Source of the DNA: Nannocystis exedens
Lineage (GTDB): Bacteria > Myxococcota_A > Polyangia > Nannocystales > Nannocystaceae
Direction of reading: 5' to 3'
DNA: 64,000 nt
NCBI RefSeq assembly: GCF_002343915.1
Contig: NZ_NETK01000001.1
Coordinates: 8,570,001 to 8,634,000 of the forward strand
The notes beneath the pieces are model-generated. The model had not been told where the DNA came from. It made no database searches and saw nothing but the letters and a program-made list of their open reading frames with translations. How positions within the stretch are numbered: position 1 is the stretch's first letter; each line of letters opens with the position of its first letter. A program made the translations under genes and the position numbers. Below are positions 8,467 to 16,429 of this stretch, in pieces.

Positions 8467-9159
8467 ATGACCATCACGCTGACCATCCCCGGGATCGATC
8501 CGCTGTCCATCGCCATGCTGCTGTACCCTGGCTTCACGATGCTCGACTTGATCGGGCCGCAGGCGGTGCTGAGCTGGGCGGGCACCACCCATCTGGTCGC
8601 CAAGACGATGGCGCCGGTCACCAGCGACTCGGGCGCGCAGCTCGTGCCGACCTGCACGCTGGCCGACTGCCCGCGCGACCTCGACGTGCTGTTCGTGCCC
8701 GGCGGCTTCGGGACCTTCGCGGTGATGAAGGACCCCGAGGTGCTGGCGTTCCTGGCCGACCGCGGCGCGCGGGCCGGGAGCATCACGTCGGTCTGTGGGG
8801 GCGCGCTGATCCTCGGCGCCGCCGGGCTCCTGCAAGGCTACCGCTCGACGACGCACTGGGCGCTGCACGACGCGCTGGCGCCGTTGGGGGCCATCCCGGT
8901 CAAGCAGCGCGTGGTCGTCGATCGCAACCGGATCTCCGGCGGCGGCGTCACGGCCGGCATCGACTTCGGCCTGGTGCTGCTGGCCCAGCTGCGCGGCGAG
9001 GAGACGGCCCGGCTGATCCAGTTGATGATGGAGTACGACCCGGCGCCGCCGTTCGCCGCCGGCACGCCCGAGCTGGCCGGACCGGCGCTGACCGAGCGCG
9101 CGCGGGCGCTGATGAACTCGATCGCGCCGGCGGAGGACGTGGCGCAGCCTCGAGCTTGA
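8467..9159 (+). CDS. DJ-1/PfpI-superfamily protein, isonitrile hydratase-like
   Basis: A 230-aa cytoplasmic protein of the DJ-1/PfpI glutamine amidotransferase-like fold. The nucleophile is C110 in the elbow SVCGGALILG, and FVPGGFGTF plus TTHWALHD match the isonitrile hydratase (InhA) branch, which hydrates isonitriles to N-substituted formamides. LYPGFTMLDLIGP near the N-terminus carries the acidic residue next to the active site in this family. Starting at the ATG at 8467 gives a sensible N-terminus; the ribosome site is weak and an in-frame extension upstream looks non-coding. It could also be the enzymatic remnant of a GATase-type regulator, but no AraC domain is attached. No operon partner is visible. 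Confidence 0.87.
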   Translation: MTITLTIPGIDPLSIAMLLYPGFTMLDLIGPQAVLSWAGTTHLVAKTMAPVTSDSGAQLVPTCTLADCPRDLDVLFVPGGFGTFAVMKDPEVLAFLADRGARAGSITSVCGGALILGAAGLLQGYRSTTHWALHDALAPLGAIPVKQRVVVDRNRISGGGVTAGIDFGLVLLAQLRGEETARLIQLMMEYDPAPPFAAGTPELAGPALTERARALMNSIAPAEDVAQPRA

Positions 9160-9614
9160 TTTGCGGGGTGTCGCGCCGTGGAGGGTCGCGATGTCGTGAG
9201 GACGGCGAGTGGGTCGTGAGCCTGCGGTCCGCGGAAGCGCGCGGGGCGACGCGAGGCGCCGTGTCGGGGCGAGGGTGGGAGCGGTGGCAGGATCTCCGTG
9301 CGCATCGCTGCCGCCGGGAATCGGCGCAGACGTGGCCCTGCGTGCGACATTCGTGGCATCGTCGGAGCGACGGCGCTGTCGCCGGGCGCACGCGACCGCG
9401 AGGCAGGTCGGGGCGATGGACCTCGACTCCGGCGATCTTGCCGTGGGGTAGGCCACAAAGCCGCGGCAAGTGACGGGCGACGGCGCTGGCACGTGCCAAC
9501 TGGCGCACGGTCCGCGGCGGCGACGGCGACGACGCGTGTTACGTTTGGGCGGGCCCGCGGCGGGCGAGCCCGGCGCGCAGTTTCGCCGCCGCGCGGCCGC
9601 GGGAGGGATGGTGT
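9160..9614. other. Gene-less region upstream of the gamma-glutamyltransferase
   Basis: 455 bp with no recognisable gene, repeat or clear promoter. The short open frames are Arg/Ala-rich and show no family features. Confidence 0.35.
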
Positions 9615-11495
9615 ATGTCGATTCGTGCGCTCCGCCACTATGTGCATGGCCGCCGCGCCGCGCTCGCCATCGGGCTCGCGGCGGTCAGCGGGTGCGTCGG
9701 GGCGGACGACTCGGGCGGGGCGCTGCCGGACGCGATCCTGCCCGATGACGTGGGCGCGCCGGTCGCCGGCCCGAGCCCGGCGTTCCACGGCGGCGTGGTG
9801 ACGACGACCGAGCCGCTGGCGGCCGAGGTCGGCGCCTCGGTCCTCGCCGCGGGCGGCAACGCGGTCGACGCCGCGGTGGCGGTGCAGTTCATGCTCAACG
9901 TCGTCGAGCCGCAGTCGTCGGGGATCGGCGGCGGCGGGTTCATGATGATCCACCTGGCCGGCTGGGCGCCCGACGAGACGGTGGTGATCGACTTCCGCGA
10001 GACGGCGCCGGCCGCGGTGACGCCGGCGATGTTCGCCACCGATCACTCGGCCGACGTCAAGTCGTCGAGCGGCTACGCGGTCGGCGTGCCGGGGGCGCTC
10101 CGGGGCATGGCGTACGCGCTGCAGACCTACGGCACGCGCGCCCTCGGCGAGCTGCTCGAGCCGGCGATCGCGGCCGCCGGCCAGGGCTTCCGCGTCGGTG
10201 CACGCCTGGCCGAAGAGACAGGTTCTTCGCGGCTCGAGCTCGAGGGCGGCGTGGCGGCCTACGACGAGGCGCGCGCGGTGTTCCGACCGGGCGGCCGGGC
10301 GCTCGCCGAGGGCGACCTGCTGATCCAGCCGGACCTGGCCAGGACGCTGGCGCTGATCCAGCAGCACGGGGTCGCCGCGTTCTACGACTGCGATCATTCG
10401 GCGGGGATCGCCGCGGCGATCGTGGCGACCCAGCTCGCCACGCGCTCCGACAACCCCGGCGGCAAGGGCCGCATGACCTGCGCCGACCTCGAAGGCTACG
10501 AGGTGCGGGTGCGGAGGCCGCTGCTCGGCAGCTACCGGGGCTACGAGGTGGTGACGACGCCGCCGCCGTCGTCGGGCGGAATCGCGGTGCTGCAGATGCT
10601 GGGGATGCTCGAGCGCTTCGACATCGGCGGCGACGACCTCGGCTTCGGCGCCGCCGACACGCTGGGCGTGATGATGGAGGCGATGCGGCTGGCGTTCGCC
10701 GACCGCGCGATGTGGCTCGGCGATCCGGACCACGCGTACGTGCCGGTCATGGGGCTGCTCCACCGCGACTACATCGATTCGCGCTCGGCGCTGATCGCCG
10801 CCGGCCGGCGGCGCAGCAAGGTCGCGGCCGGCGATCCCAGGCCGTTCGAGCCGCCGCCCCCGGGCACCGCCCAGGCGCTGGCGACGCTGGCGGCCGAGGC
10901 GGAGGCCGAGGGCGCCGACACCACGCACTTCACGGTGATCGACGGGGCCGGCAACGCGGTCAGCGTGTCGAGCACGATCGAGCGGCTGTGGGGCACCGGG
11001 CTGATGGTCCGCGGCTTCGGCTTCATGCTCAACAATCAGCTGACGAGCTTCAACGACGCGCCGCGGGCCGACGACGCGCCGTACGACCCGGGGGCGAACG
11101 ACCTGTCGCCGCGCAAGCGCCCGCGGGCGAGCATCTCGCCGATGATGGTGTTCCTCGACGGCGAGCTGGTGGCCGCGTACGGCTCGCCGGGCGGGACCGG
11201 CCTCATCAGCGCGCTCCTGCAGGTGACGCTCAACCTGATCGACCATCGACGCTCGCTGAGGTCGTCGATCGCGTCACCGCGGATCGCGCTCGACCGGGCC
11301 AGCAGATCGGCCGAGACCGAGATCGAGGCCGGCTTCAGCAGCTCGGTGCGCGCCACGCTGGAGCGGCTGGGCTACGCGTTCGTCGACGTGAGCGACATCG
11401 GCGCGGTCCAGGCGGTGATGACGTATCCGCAGAGCGGGAACCAATACGGCGCCGCCGACCCGCGGCGGATCGGCGGGGTCGCCGGCCGGCCGTGA
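9615..11495 (+). CDS. ggt: Gamma-glutamyltransferase, lipoprotein form
   Basis: A 626-aa precursor that cleaves gamma-glutamyl bonds of glutathione and related peptides. The N-terminus has an Arg-rich start and a hydrophobic stretch ending in the lipobox AVSGC (C27), so it should be anchored to a membrane. The mature part has EVGASVLAAGGNAVDAAVA and GIGGGGFMM typical of the large subunit. The autocatalytic nucleophile that starts the small subunit is T436 in DTTHFTVIDGAGNAVSVSST. SPGGTGL near the C-terminus completes the family pattern. An unusual AAGAGACAGG word lies inside the coding sequence at 10208-10222 and encodes part of ARLAEETGSSR; the same 15 bp occurs in the next gene. Confidence 0.95.
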   Translation: MSIRALRHYVHGRRAALAIGLAAVSGCVGADDSGGALPDAILPDDVGAPVAGPSPAFHGGVVTTTEPLAAEVGASVLAAGGNAVDAAVAVQFMLNVVEPQSSGIGGGGFMMIHLAGWAPDETVVIDFRETAPAAVTPAMFATDHSADVKSSSGYAVGVPGALRGMAYALQTYGTRALGELLEPAIAAAGQGFRVGARLAEETGSSRLELEGGVAAYDEARAVFRPGGRALAEGDLLIQPDLARTLALIQQHGVAAFYDCDHSAGIAAAIVATQLATRSDNPGGKGRMTCADLEGYEVRVRRPLLGSYRGYEVVTTPPPSSGGIAVLQMLGMLERFDIGGDDLGFGAADTLGVMMEAMRLAFADRAMWLGDPDHAYVPVMGLLHRDYIDSRSALIAAGRRRSKVAAGDPRPFEPPPPGTAQALATLAAEAEAEGADTTHFTVIDGAGNAVSVSSTIERLWGTGLMVRGFGFMLNNQLTSFNDAPRADDAPYDPGANDLSPRKRPRASISPMMVFLDGELVAAYGSPGGTGLISALLQVTLNLIDHRRSLRSSIASPRIALDRASRSAETEIEAGFSSSVRATLERLGYAFVDVSDIGAVQAVMTYPQSGNQYGAADPRRIGGVAGRP

Positions 11496-11535
11496 CCGGC
11501 GGCCGGCGCCGGGGCGTGGTATAGGCGAGTTCGCG

Positions 11536-12711
11536 ATGCCCGGCGCCCGCGACCTCGAGGTCCACCTGCGCGCGCTCGTCGGCGGCCTCGCCCCGGGCGA
11601 GGAGCTGGCGCCGGGGCTGCGCCTGGCCGAGGTCACCACCGAGTGCGGGCCGCGCCTGACCTTCGAGACAGGCGGCACGCGGGTCCACGTCGAGGTCGCC
11701 CGCCTGACCCCCGGCCGCCGCAGCGCGGTGCAGACGCGCCGGCTCGGGCTGTCGTACCGCTTCGACGCGGCCGCCTCGGCGGACGGGCGCGCGCTCGGGG
11801 TCGCGGTCTGCCGCGCGGTGGCGACGGCCGCGGCGGGCCGCGAGGAGGCGGTGCTGGCGGCGCTGGCCCGCGACGCGGAGATGGCCGAAGAGACAGGCGA
11901 CGAGCCGGGCGCGCGCGTGCGACAGGTGACGGTCGAGCGCCTGCTCGAGCGCGCCGAGGGCGGCCGCTACTACACGGTGACGCCGTACGTCGGGTGCCTG
12001 ATCGGCTGCAAGTTCTGCTACGCGCAGTCGCACGTGGCCGAGACGCGGGCGCTGCTGGGCCTGGCGCCGGCGCCGTGGGGCTCGTACGTCGACGTGCGGG
12101 TCAACGCGCCGGAGGTGCTGGCGGCGGAGCTGAAGGCGGTGCCGCCGGCGCCGATCAAGTTCTGCGCGGTGGTCAGCGACCCGTACCACGCGATCGAGCG
12201 CCGGCACGAATTGACGCGGCGGATGCTGCTGACGCTGCGCGACGCCCGGTGGGCGGCGGGGGTGCTGATCTTGACCCGCGCGGCGCTGATCGAGCGCGAC
12301 CTCGACGTCCTGCCGGCGATCGCCAATGCGTGGGCGGGGATCTCGATCCCCACGCTCGACGACGCGGCGCGGCGTCACTTCGAGCCGCGCGCGGCCAGCA
12401 TCCCGGCCCGGCTGGCCGCGCTGGCGGCCTGCAAGGCGGCGGGGCTGCGCACGTTCGCGGTCGTGCAGCCGCTGCTGCCCGGGCCGGTCGCGCCGCTGGC
12501 CGACGCGCTGGCCGAGCGCGCGGGGTCGGTGCGGGTCGACGTGCTCCACGGGGTCGAGGGCGCGACGCAGGAGTTCGCCGACCCGCGCTGGGCGGCCGCC
12601 GGGAGCCTCGCGTGGCAGCAGGAGCAGGCCGCGGCGCTGACGGCGGCGCTGCGCGAGCGCGGGGTGCCGCTGTGGTCCGGCGAGCTGCCGCCGGGGCTGG
12701 CGGATTCGTAG
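11536..12711 (+). CDS. Radical SAM protein, SPL/Rv2578c-like
   Basis: A 391-aa radical SAM enzyme. The iron-sulfur motif is C154-x3-C158-x2-C161 in GCLIGCKFCYAQSHV, the spore photoproduct lyase-type spacing. FCAVVSDPYHAIERR and VLILTRA are the usual following strands of that subfamily. An N-terminal extension of about 140 residues has no motif I recognise. Such proteins are widespread in actinobacteria and myxobacteria, and their substrate is generally unknown; nothing in the sequence proves DNA repair. It starts 40 bp after the GGT gene and may share its transcript. It contains the same 15-bp GGCCGAAGAGACAGG word as the GGT gene, at 11883-11897. Confidence 0.88.
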   Translation: MPGARDLEVHLRALVGGLAPGEELAPGLRLAEVTTECGPRLTFETGGTRVHVEVARLTPGRRSAVQTRRLGLSYRFDAAASADGRALGVAVCRAVATAAAGREEAVLAALARDAEMAEETGDEPGARVRQVTVERLLERAEGGRYYTVTPYVGCLIGCKFCYAQSHVAETRALLGLAPAPWGSYVDVRVNAPEVLAAELKAVPPAPIKFCAVVSDPYHAIERRHELTRRMLLTLRDARWAAGVLILTRAALIERDLDVLPAIANAWAGISIPTLDDAARRHFEPRAASIPARLAALAACKAAGLRTFAVVQPLLPGPVAPLADALAERAGSVRVDVLHGVEGATQEFADPRWAAAGSLAWQQEQAAALTAALRERGVPLWSGELPPGLADS

Positions 12712-12724
12712 GAGATGGTGACGA

Positions 12725-12760
12725 GGACATGTCGTGAAAGGCATGTTTTGTAGGACATGC
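12725..12760. repeat. Dispersed palindromic element, copy 2
   Basis: GGACATGTC, GGCATGTT and GGACATGC words in 36 bp, 14 bp after the radical SAM stop codon. The inner part CATGTTTTGTAGGACATG matches 14 of 18 bases of the same stretch in the element at 26775, without gaps, which argues for common descent rather than chance. Confidence 0.55.
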
Positions 12761-12769
12761 GCGATCGGT

Positions 12770-13095
12770 CACGCCCGGCGAAGCCGCGGTCCCGTTCGGC
12801 CCGCTCGGCCGCGGTGGAGCTCGGGTCGAAGTCGCCGGCGAGGAGTTCTTCGAACAGGAAGCTGCGCTCGTGGTGGGCCAGGGCGGCCAGGCGGGGGCGG
12901 CGAGCAGCTCGCGGCCGAGGCGGGCCCGGGCCCGGGCGTCGTCGCGGCGACCGTCGAGCGCGGCGAGGCGGCGAGCTGGACGACGTCGCGCGGTCCCTGC
13001 AGGTGCACCCGAGCGCGCGCAGGCGCGGGTCATTGTCTTGTCGTCGACCTCGGCGAGCTCCGCGGCCTCGAGGTCGAGCATCTCCGGTCAGAGCT
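12770..13095 (-). pseudogene. Decayed gene with several frameshifts, family unknown
   Basis: Reading the minus strand, protein-like segments occur in successive frames: MLDLEAAELAEVDDKTM, HLQGPRDVVQLAA, RLAALDGRRDDARARAR and HHERSFLFEELLAGDFD. Joined, they would form a plausible helical, charge-rich protein of about 100 residues, but no single frame carries them. I do not recognise the family. In such GC-rich DNA, spurious protein-like stretches are possible, so this is a tentative call. Confidence 0.3.
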
Positions 13096-13209
13096 GCATC
13101 TCCCGGGGCACTTGCGAGGCGGGCCTGCTGGCTGCGGGCGAGGAGACCCGGGCCCGAACGCGCGTGACGACGCTGCCCTCGCCTGGCCGGCCGTGTTACG
13201 GTCGCCGTC

Positions 13210-13686
13210 ATGACCTCGCCCTCGCTCCGGCTCGCGCTCGCCTCGGCCCTGCTCCTGCATTTCGGTTGCAAGAAAGAGGCGGAGTCGACCCCGCCGCCGA
13301 CCGCCCAGGCGAGCGACACGGCCGCGCCAACCGATTCGGCGGCGCCGGCGGCCGCGGAGGAGGAGGAGTCGCCCTACCTCGACGTCGCCAACTTCAACCG
13401 CACGGTCGAGGAGCACGTCGGCGAGATCGTGGCCTGCTACAAGGACACGGCCGGCAAGGCCCCCGAGGCGCCGACCGGGCGGGTCAAGGCGACGATCGTG
13501 GTCGACGGCGACGGCAAGGTCAAGAAGACCACGTTCGACCCCCAGCGCAGCACGCTGAAGCACGACGGGTTGTTCGCCTGCATGCAGGAGAAGATCGCCG
13601 GCTGGAAGTTCAACATCACCCTGAACGGCGCCGACTCGCCGATGCCCTACACGTTCGACCTGACGGCGGGGGCGCTGCTGCCGTGA
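13210..13686 (+). CDS. Lipoprotein with AgmX/PglI (TonB-like) C-terminal domain
   Basis: A 158-aa precursor with a signal peptide ending in the lipobox LHFGC (C20), followed by KKEAES and a low-complexity Pro/Thr/Ala/Glu linker (25-60). The C-terminal 95 residues have IVACYKDTAGKAPEAPTGRV, IVVDGDGKVKK and FACMQEKIAGWKF, the pattern of the AgmX/PglI C-terminal domain (TonB-C-like) common in myxobacterial gliding and envelope proteins. The two cysteines are spaced as in that family. Its precise role is unknown. A strong bidirectional hairpin follows the stop codon. Confidence 0.8.
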   Translation: MTSPSLRLALASALLLHFGCKKEAESTPPPTAQASDTAAPTDSAAPAAAEEEESPYLDVANFNRTVEEHVGEIVACYKDTAGKAPEAPTGRVKATIVVDGDGKVKKTTFDPQRSTLKHDGLFACMQEKIAGWKFNITLNGADSPMPYTFDLTAGALLP

Positions 13687-13705
13687 TTGGTGACATGTCT
13701 GAAAA

Positions 13706-13741
13706 GACAGGGCGCTTCGGACATGTCCTCGGCGCCCTGTC
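13706..13741. terminator. Bidirectional terminator hairpin containing a GGACATGTCC palindrome
   Basis: GACAGGGCGC (13706-13715) pairs perfectly with GCGCCCTGTC (13732-13741), and the loop itself contains the palindrome GGACATGTCC (13719-13728). AA flanks on the left and TT on the right add A/T ends. It lies exactly between the stops of two convergent genes. A further ACATGTCTGAAAAGACAG word overlaps its left side, linking it to the dispersed element family. Confidence 0.65.
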
Positions 13742-13743
13742 CT

Positions 13744-15348
13744 TCAGTTCACCACGAAGCTGGCCTCGAACCAGTTGACGCCGTCGGTCCATTCGACGCC
13801 GGTGTCGTTGGCGAGGCGGATCGCCTGGCGCGGGTCGTCGGCCAGGCTCGGGGCCGGGTCGGCGAGGCGCAGGCCGATCCGGTAGGTCCCCGACGGGAGG
13901 TCGGCCGGCAGGACGGCGTCGACGCACACGGTCTGCGGCTCGCCGGGCTGGAGCGTGCGCACGTCGAATTCGTCGGCGGTGACCTCGACGCGGGCGGGGC
14001 CGTCGAACACGAGCACCAGCGGGCGCGGGTTGACGGGCGCGGCGAAGCCGTCGTTGACGAGCTCGAGCGCGACCGGCAGGGCCCCGCCGGGCGCGCCGCT
14101 GTCGGCCCAGCGCAGCGTGGGGACGGCGAGGCGGTAGCCGAGGCGGCAGGCGATCTCGGCGTAGCAGCCGTCCTGTTGCCAGCTCTGCAGGACCTCCACC
14201 TTGTAGGCGGTATTGAGGTGCGTCCAGTGGTGCAGGGCCAGCTCGGCGAGCGCCGAGGGGCACTCCGAGCGCGGCGGATTCACGGCGCAGGTCTCGCCGC
14301 CGACCGGCACGAACGCGGAGTCGGCGACCGCGTAGTCCTTCTCGCCGGGCTCCTGGTAGGTGCCGAAGTCGTCGTCGGAGGCGAGGAAGCAGTCGTTGAC
14401 GTGGCCGACGCGGGCCAGGGCGCTGCCGTCGTGGGCGGTGTCCTCGGTCAGCGGGCCGCCGTAGGCCTGCTGCTTGAACGAGGGCCGACGCACGGTGACG
14501 GTCCGCTCGGGCGGCAACGCGGCCAGCAGGGCGTCGAGGATCTGTTTGCGGGGACCGGGCGCGTCGAGGCCGTGCATCGAGCCGTGCCACTCGCCCCACA
14601 GGCCGATGAAGCCGGCCTGCAGGGTGAGGATCACGTCGGCGTGCTCCTGCAGCAGCGGCGTGAGCTGCTCGATGTGTTCGAGGATCCGCTCGAGCTCGGC
14701 GTCGGGCTCGCCCTCGGCGTTGGAATAATGGAAGCGCGGGACGACCTTCATGCCGTGCTCGCGCACGAGGTCGAAGCTGGCGGCGAGCTCGGCGAGCACG
14801 TCGGCGTCGAGCGGGGATTCGCGGTAGTCGGGCAGCAGCACCTGGCCGTAGACGACCGAGAACCCGCTGGCGGCGTGGTTCGCCAGGATGCCGCCGTCGA
14901 GGTTGCGCAGGTTGGTGAAGCCGTGGAAGCCGCGCTCGGGGTTGACGATCGCGCAGGCGGGCGAGTCGGAAGGGTCGTCGCCGGCGCTGAACAGGGCCGG
15001 GGCGAGCGCGAGCTGCTGCACGCCGGGGCCGTCGCCGAGCGGGCAGGCGAGGCCGGGCGCGCCGGTGTCGCTGTCGGAGGGGTCCGTGCTCGCGGTCGTC
15101 GGCGGCTCCGTGGTGCCGACCGAGGTCGTGGTCGTCGTCGGTCCGGTCGTCGACGTGGTGGGGTCCGCGGGATCGCCGGTCGGATCGCTCGCCCCGGTGG
15201 TCGCGTGGGTGGCGGGCCCCGCGGTGTCGTGGGTGGTGCCCGTGGTGGCGCCGGTCGCTCCGTCGGTGGATCCCTCGCCGCCCTGGCAGGCGGGCGAGGC
15301 GAGGGCGCCGAGCAGGAGCAGCGAGAGCGGTCGGAGACGCGTCGACAT
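13744..15348 (-). CDS. DUF4874/DUF4832-type secreted lipoprotein (glycoside-hydrolase-like fold)
   Basis: A 534-aa lipoprotein. MSTRLRPLSLLLLGALASPAC carries the lipobox ASPAC, followed by a 90-residue Thr/Gly/Ser/Pro-rich linker. The catalytic-like half begins NPERGFHGFTNLRN, the hallmark of DUF4874 (TIM-barrel-like), with VVPRFHYSNAEGE and GFIGLWGEWHGSMH, and the C-terminal part matches DUF4832 (beta-sandwich, LANDTGVEWTDGVNWF). Such proteins are suspected polysaccharide-active enzymes, not biochemically defined as far as I know. The start at 15348 gives a standard signal peptide; an ATG at 15387 would lengthen it by 13 residues. Confidence 0.8.
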   Translation of the reverse strand: MSTRLRPLSLLLLGALASPACQGGEGSTDGATGATTGTTHDTAGPATHATTGASDPTGDPADPTTSTTGPTTTTTSVGTTEPPTTASTDPSDSDTGAPGLACPLGDGPGVQQLALAPALFSAGDDPSDSPACAIVNPERGFHGFTNLRNLDGGILANHAASGFSVVYGQVLLPDYRESPLDADVLAELAASFDLVREHGMKVVPRFHYSNAEGEPDAELERILEHIEQLTPLLQEHADVILTLQAGFIGLWGEWHGSMHGLDAPGPRKQILDALLAALPPERTVTVRRPSFKQQAYGGPLTEDTAHDGSALARVGHVNDCFLASDDDFGTYQEPGEKDYAVADSAFVPVGGETCAVNPPRSECPSALAELALHHWTHLNTAYKVEVLQSWQQDGCYAEIACRLGYRLAVPTLRWADSGAPGGALPVALELVNDGFAAPVNPRPLVLVFDGPARVEVTADEFDVRTLQPGEPQTVCVDAVLPADLPSGTYRIGLRLADPAPSLADDPRQAIRLANDTGVEWTDGVNWFEASFVVN

Positions 15349-15507
15349 GTCGGGCACGATAGCCGAGAGCTTGTGGACCGGGGACATGGAAGCCTCACCG
15401 AACTCGCCGTCCGTAGCGATACGGGCCGCCCACGGGCCCGGGGGACGTCGGCCCGCGGACGGGCTCGCCGGCCCACGAGCCCGAACGCCGCGTGGGATCG
15501 CGCGGAT

Positions 15508-15538
15508 GATCCGTATGTCCGATGAGACATGTCGGATC
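15508..15538. repeat. Dispersed palindromic element, copy 4 (hairpin)
   Basis: GATCCG-T-ATGTC, loop CGATGA, GACAT-GT-CGGATC: a hairpin whose inner arms are the GACATGTC word. It is downstream of the TetR gene on the minus strand and could terminate it. Confidence 0.5.
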
Positions 15539-15579
15539 GCGCCGCGGGCGCGGTCGCGCGGCGCGGGAGCGGCGGGCGA

Positions 15580-15603
15580 GGACACGTCCTTCGAGACATG
15601 TCC
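15580..15603. repeat. Dispersed palindromic element, copy 5 (hairpin)
   Basis: GGACACGTC and GACATGTCC arms (one mismatch) around a CTTCGA loop, 42 bp from copy 4. The two elements sit in a 389-bp stretch (15349-15737) that holds no gene between the TetR and DUF4832-type genes. Confidence 0.5.
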
Positions 15604-15737
15604 ATGGATTCCCGTCGGATCGCGGGTGCGTCTGCGCGAATGGCGATTGTCGCGCTGGATTCGCGCCGCCGCGGCGAGCTGCGCCTGGCGCCCACGAATC
15701 GTCGCTCGCGAGCGCGACGCCGCCGTCACGCGGCGAC

Positions 15738-16343
15738 TCAGGTCGCGCGGCGCGGGCGGGAGCGCTTCGCAGCCGCGGCCTTGGCGGCTGCAGGGCGAGC
15801 CGGGGGCAGGCCGAGCGCGGCGCAGGCGGCCTCGACGGCGGCGGCCTTGATGCGCTCCATCGGCACGTCGGAGAACTCGACGGCGGTGTCGGCCATGCCG
15901 CCGATGGCGACGACGGCGCGCACGCGGGCCTCGAGCGTCGGCGCGGGACCGATGAGGAGGGCGGTGAGGCGGTGGCGCCAGGCGAACATGCGCGCGGCGA
16001 GGTCGAGCTCGGCGAGGATGCTGAGGTCGCGCACCATCATGACGATGAGGTCGCGGTGGCGCGTGAGCAGGTCGAAGTGGGCGCCGAGGAGGACGCGCGG
16101 GTCGGCCGGCGAGGCCGCCTCGAGCGCGGCGAGGTGCACCTCCATGTCGGCGACGAGCGGCTCGAACATGCTGGCCACCAGGGCCTCGCGCGAGTCGAAG
16201 TGGTAGTAGAGCGCGGGCTTGGTGATGCCGAGCCGGTCGGCGATCTGGCGCAGGCTGGTCTGCTGGACGCCCTGCTGCATGAACAGCTCGCGGGCGACCG
16301 CGTGGATCCGCGCCTTCGTGTCGGTGGGCCGGGCTCGCGTCAC
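15738..16343 (-). CDS. TetR-family transcriptional regulator
   Basis: A 201-aa one-component repressor. The N-terminal HTH is textbook: ARIHAVARELFMQQGVQQTS, then LRQIADRLGITKPALYYHFDSREAL. The C-terminal ligand-binding half is helical; the last 25 residues are an Ala/Lys/Arg-rich tail. It starts at a GTG (16343). It is divergent from the FAD monooxygenase, and the 86-bp gap between them holds a perfect palindrome next to the monooxygenase ribosome site, so it very likely represses that gene and perhaps itself, with the monooxygenase substrate as possible inducer (inference). Confidence 0.93.
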   Translation of the reverse strand: MTRARPTDTKARIHAVARELFMQQGVQQTSLRQIADRLGITKPALYYHFDSREALVASMFEPLVADMEVHLAALEAASPADPRVLLGAHFDLLTRHRDLIVMMVRDLSILAELDLAARMFAWRHRLTALLIGPAPTLEARVRAVVAIGGMADTAVEFSDVPMERIKAAAVEAACAALGLPPARPAAAKAAAAKRSRPRRAT

Positions 16344-16400
16344 CGGACGAGGATATCGCCGGAAACGCCGCCGTCGCCTTGAAAGTGCCGGGCTCGCGTG

Positions 16401-16416
16401 CTTACCTATCGGTAAG
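16401..16416. promoter_or_regulatory. Probable TetR operator palindrome
   Basis: CTTACC-TATC-GGTAAG, a perfect 6-bp inverted repeat, ends 4 bp before the GGAGG of the monooxygenase. Position and form fit a TetR-type operator that blocks the monooxygenase promoter. Confidence 0.65.
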
Positions 16417-16429
16417 TAAGGGAGGCGTG

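Noticed and set aside
13691..13741. The ACATGTC-rich hairpin considered as a LexA or other specific operator
   Set aside because: It lies between two stop codons, where a repressor site is not expected; terminator or repeat element is more plausible.
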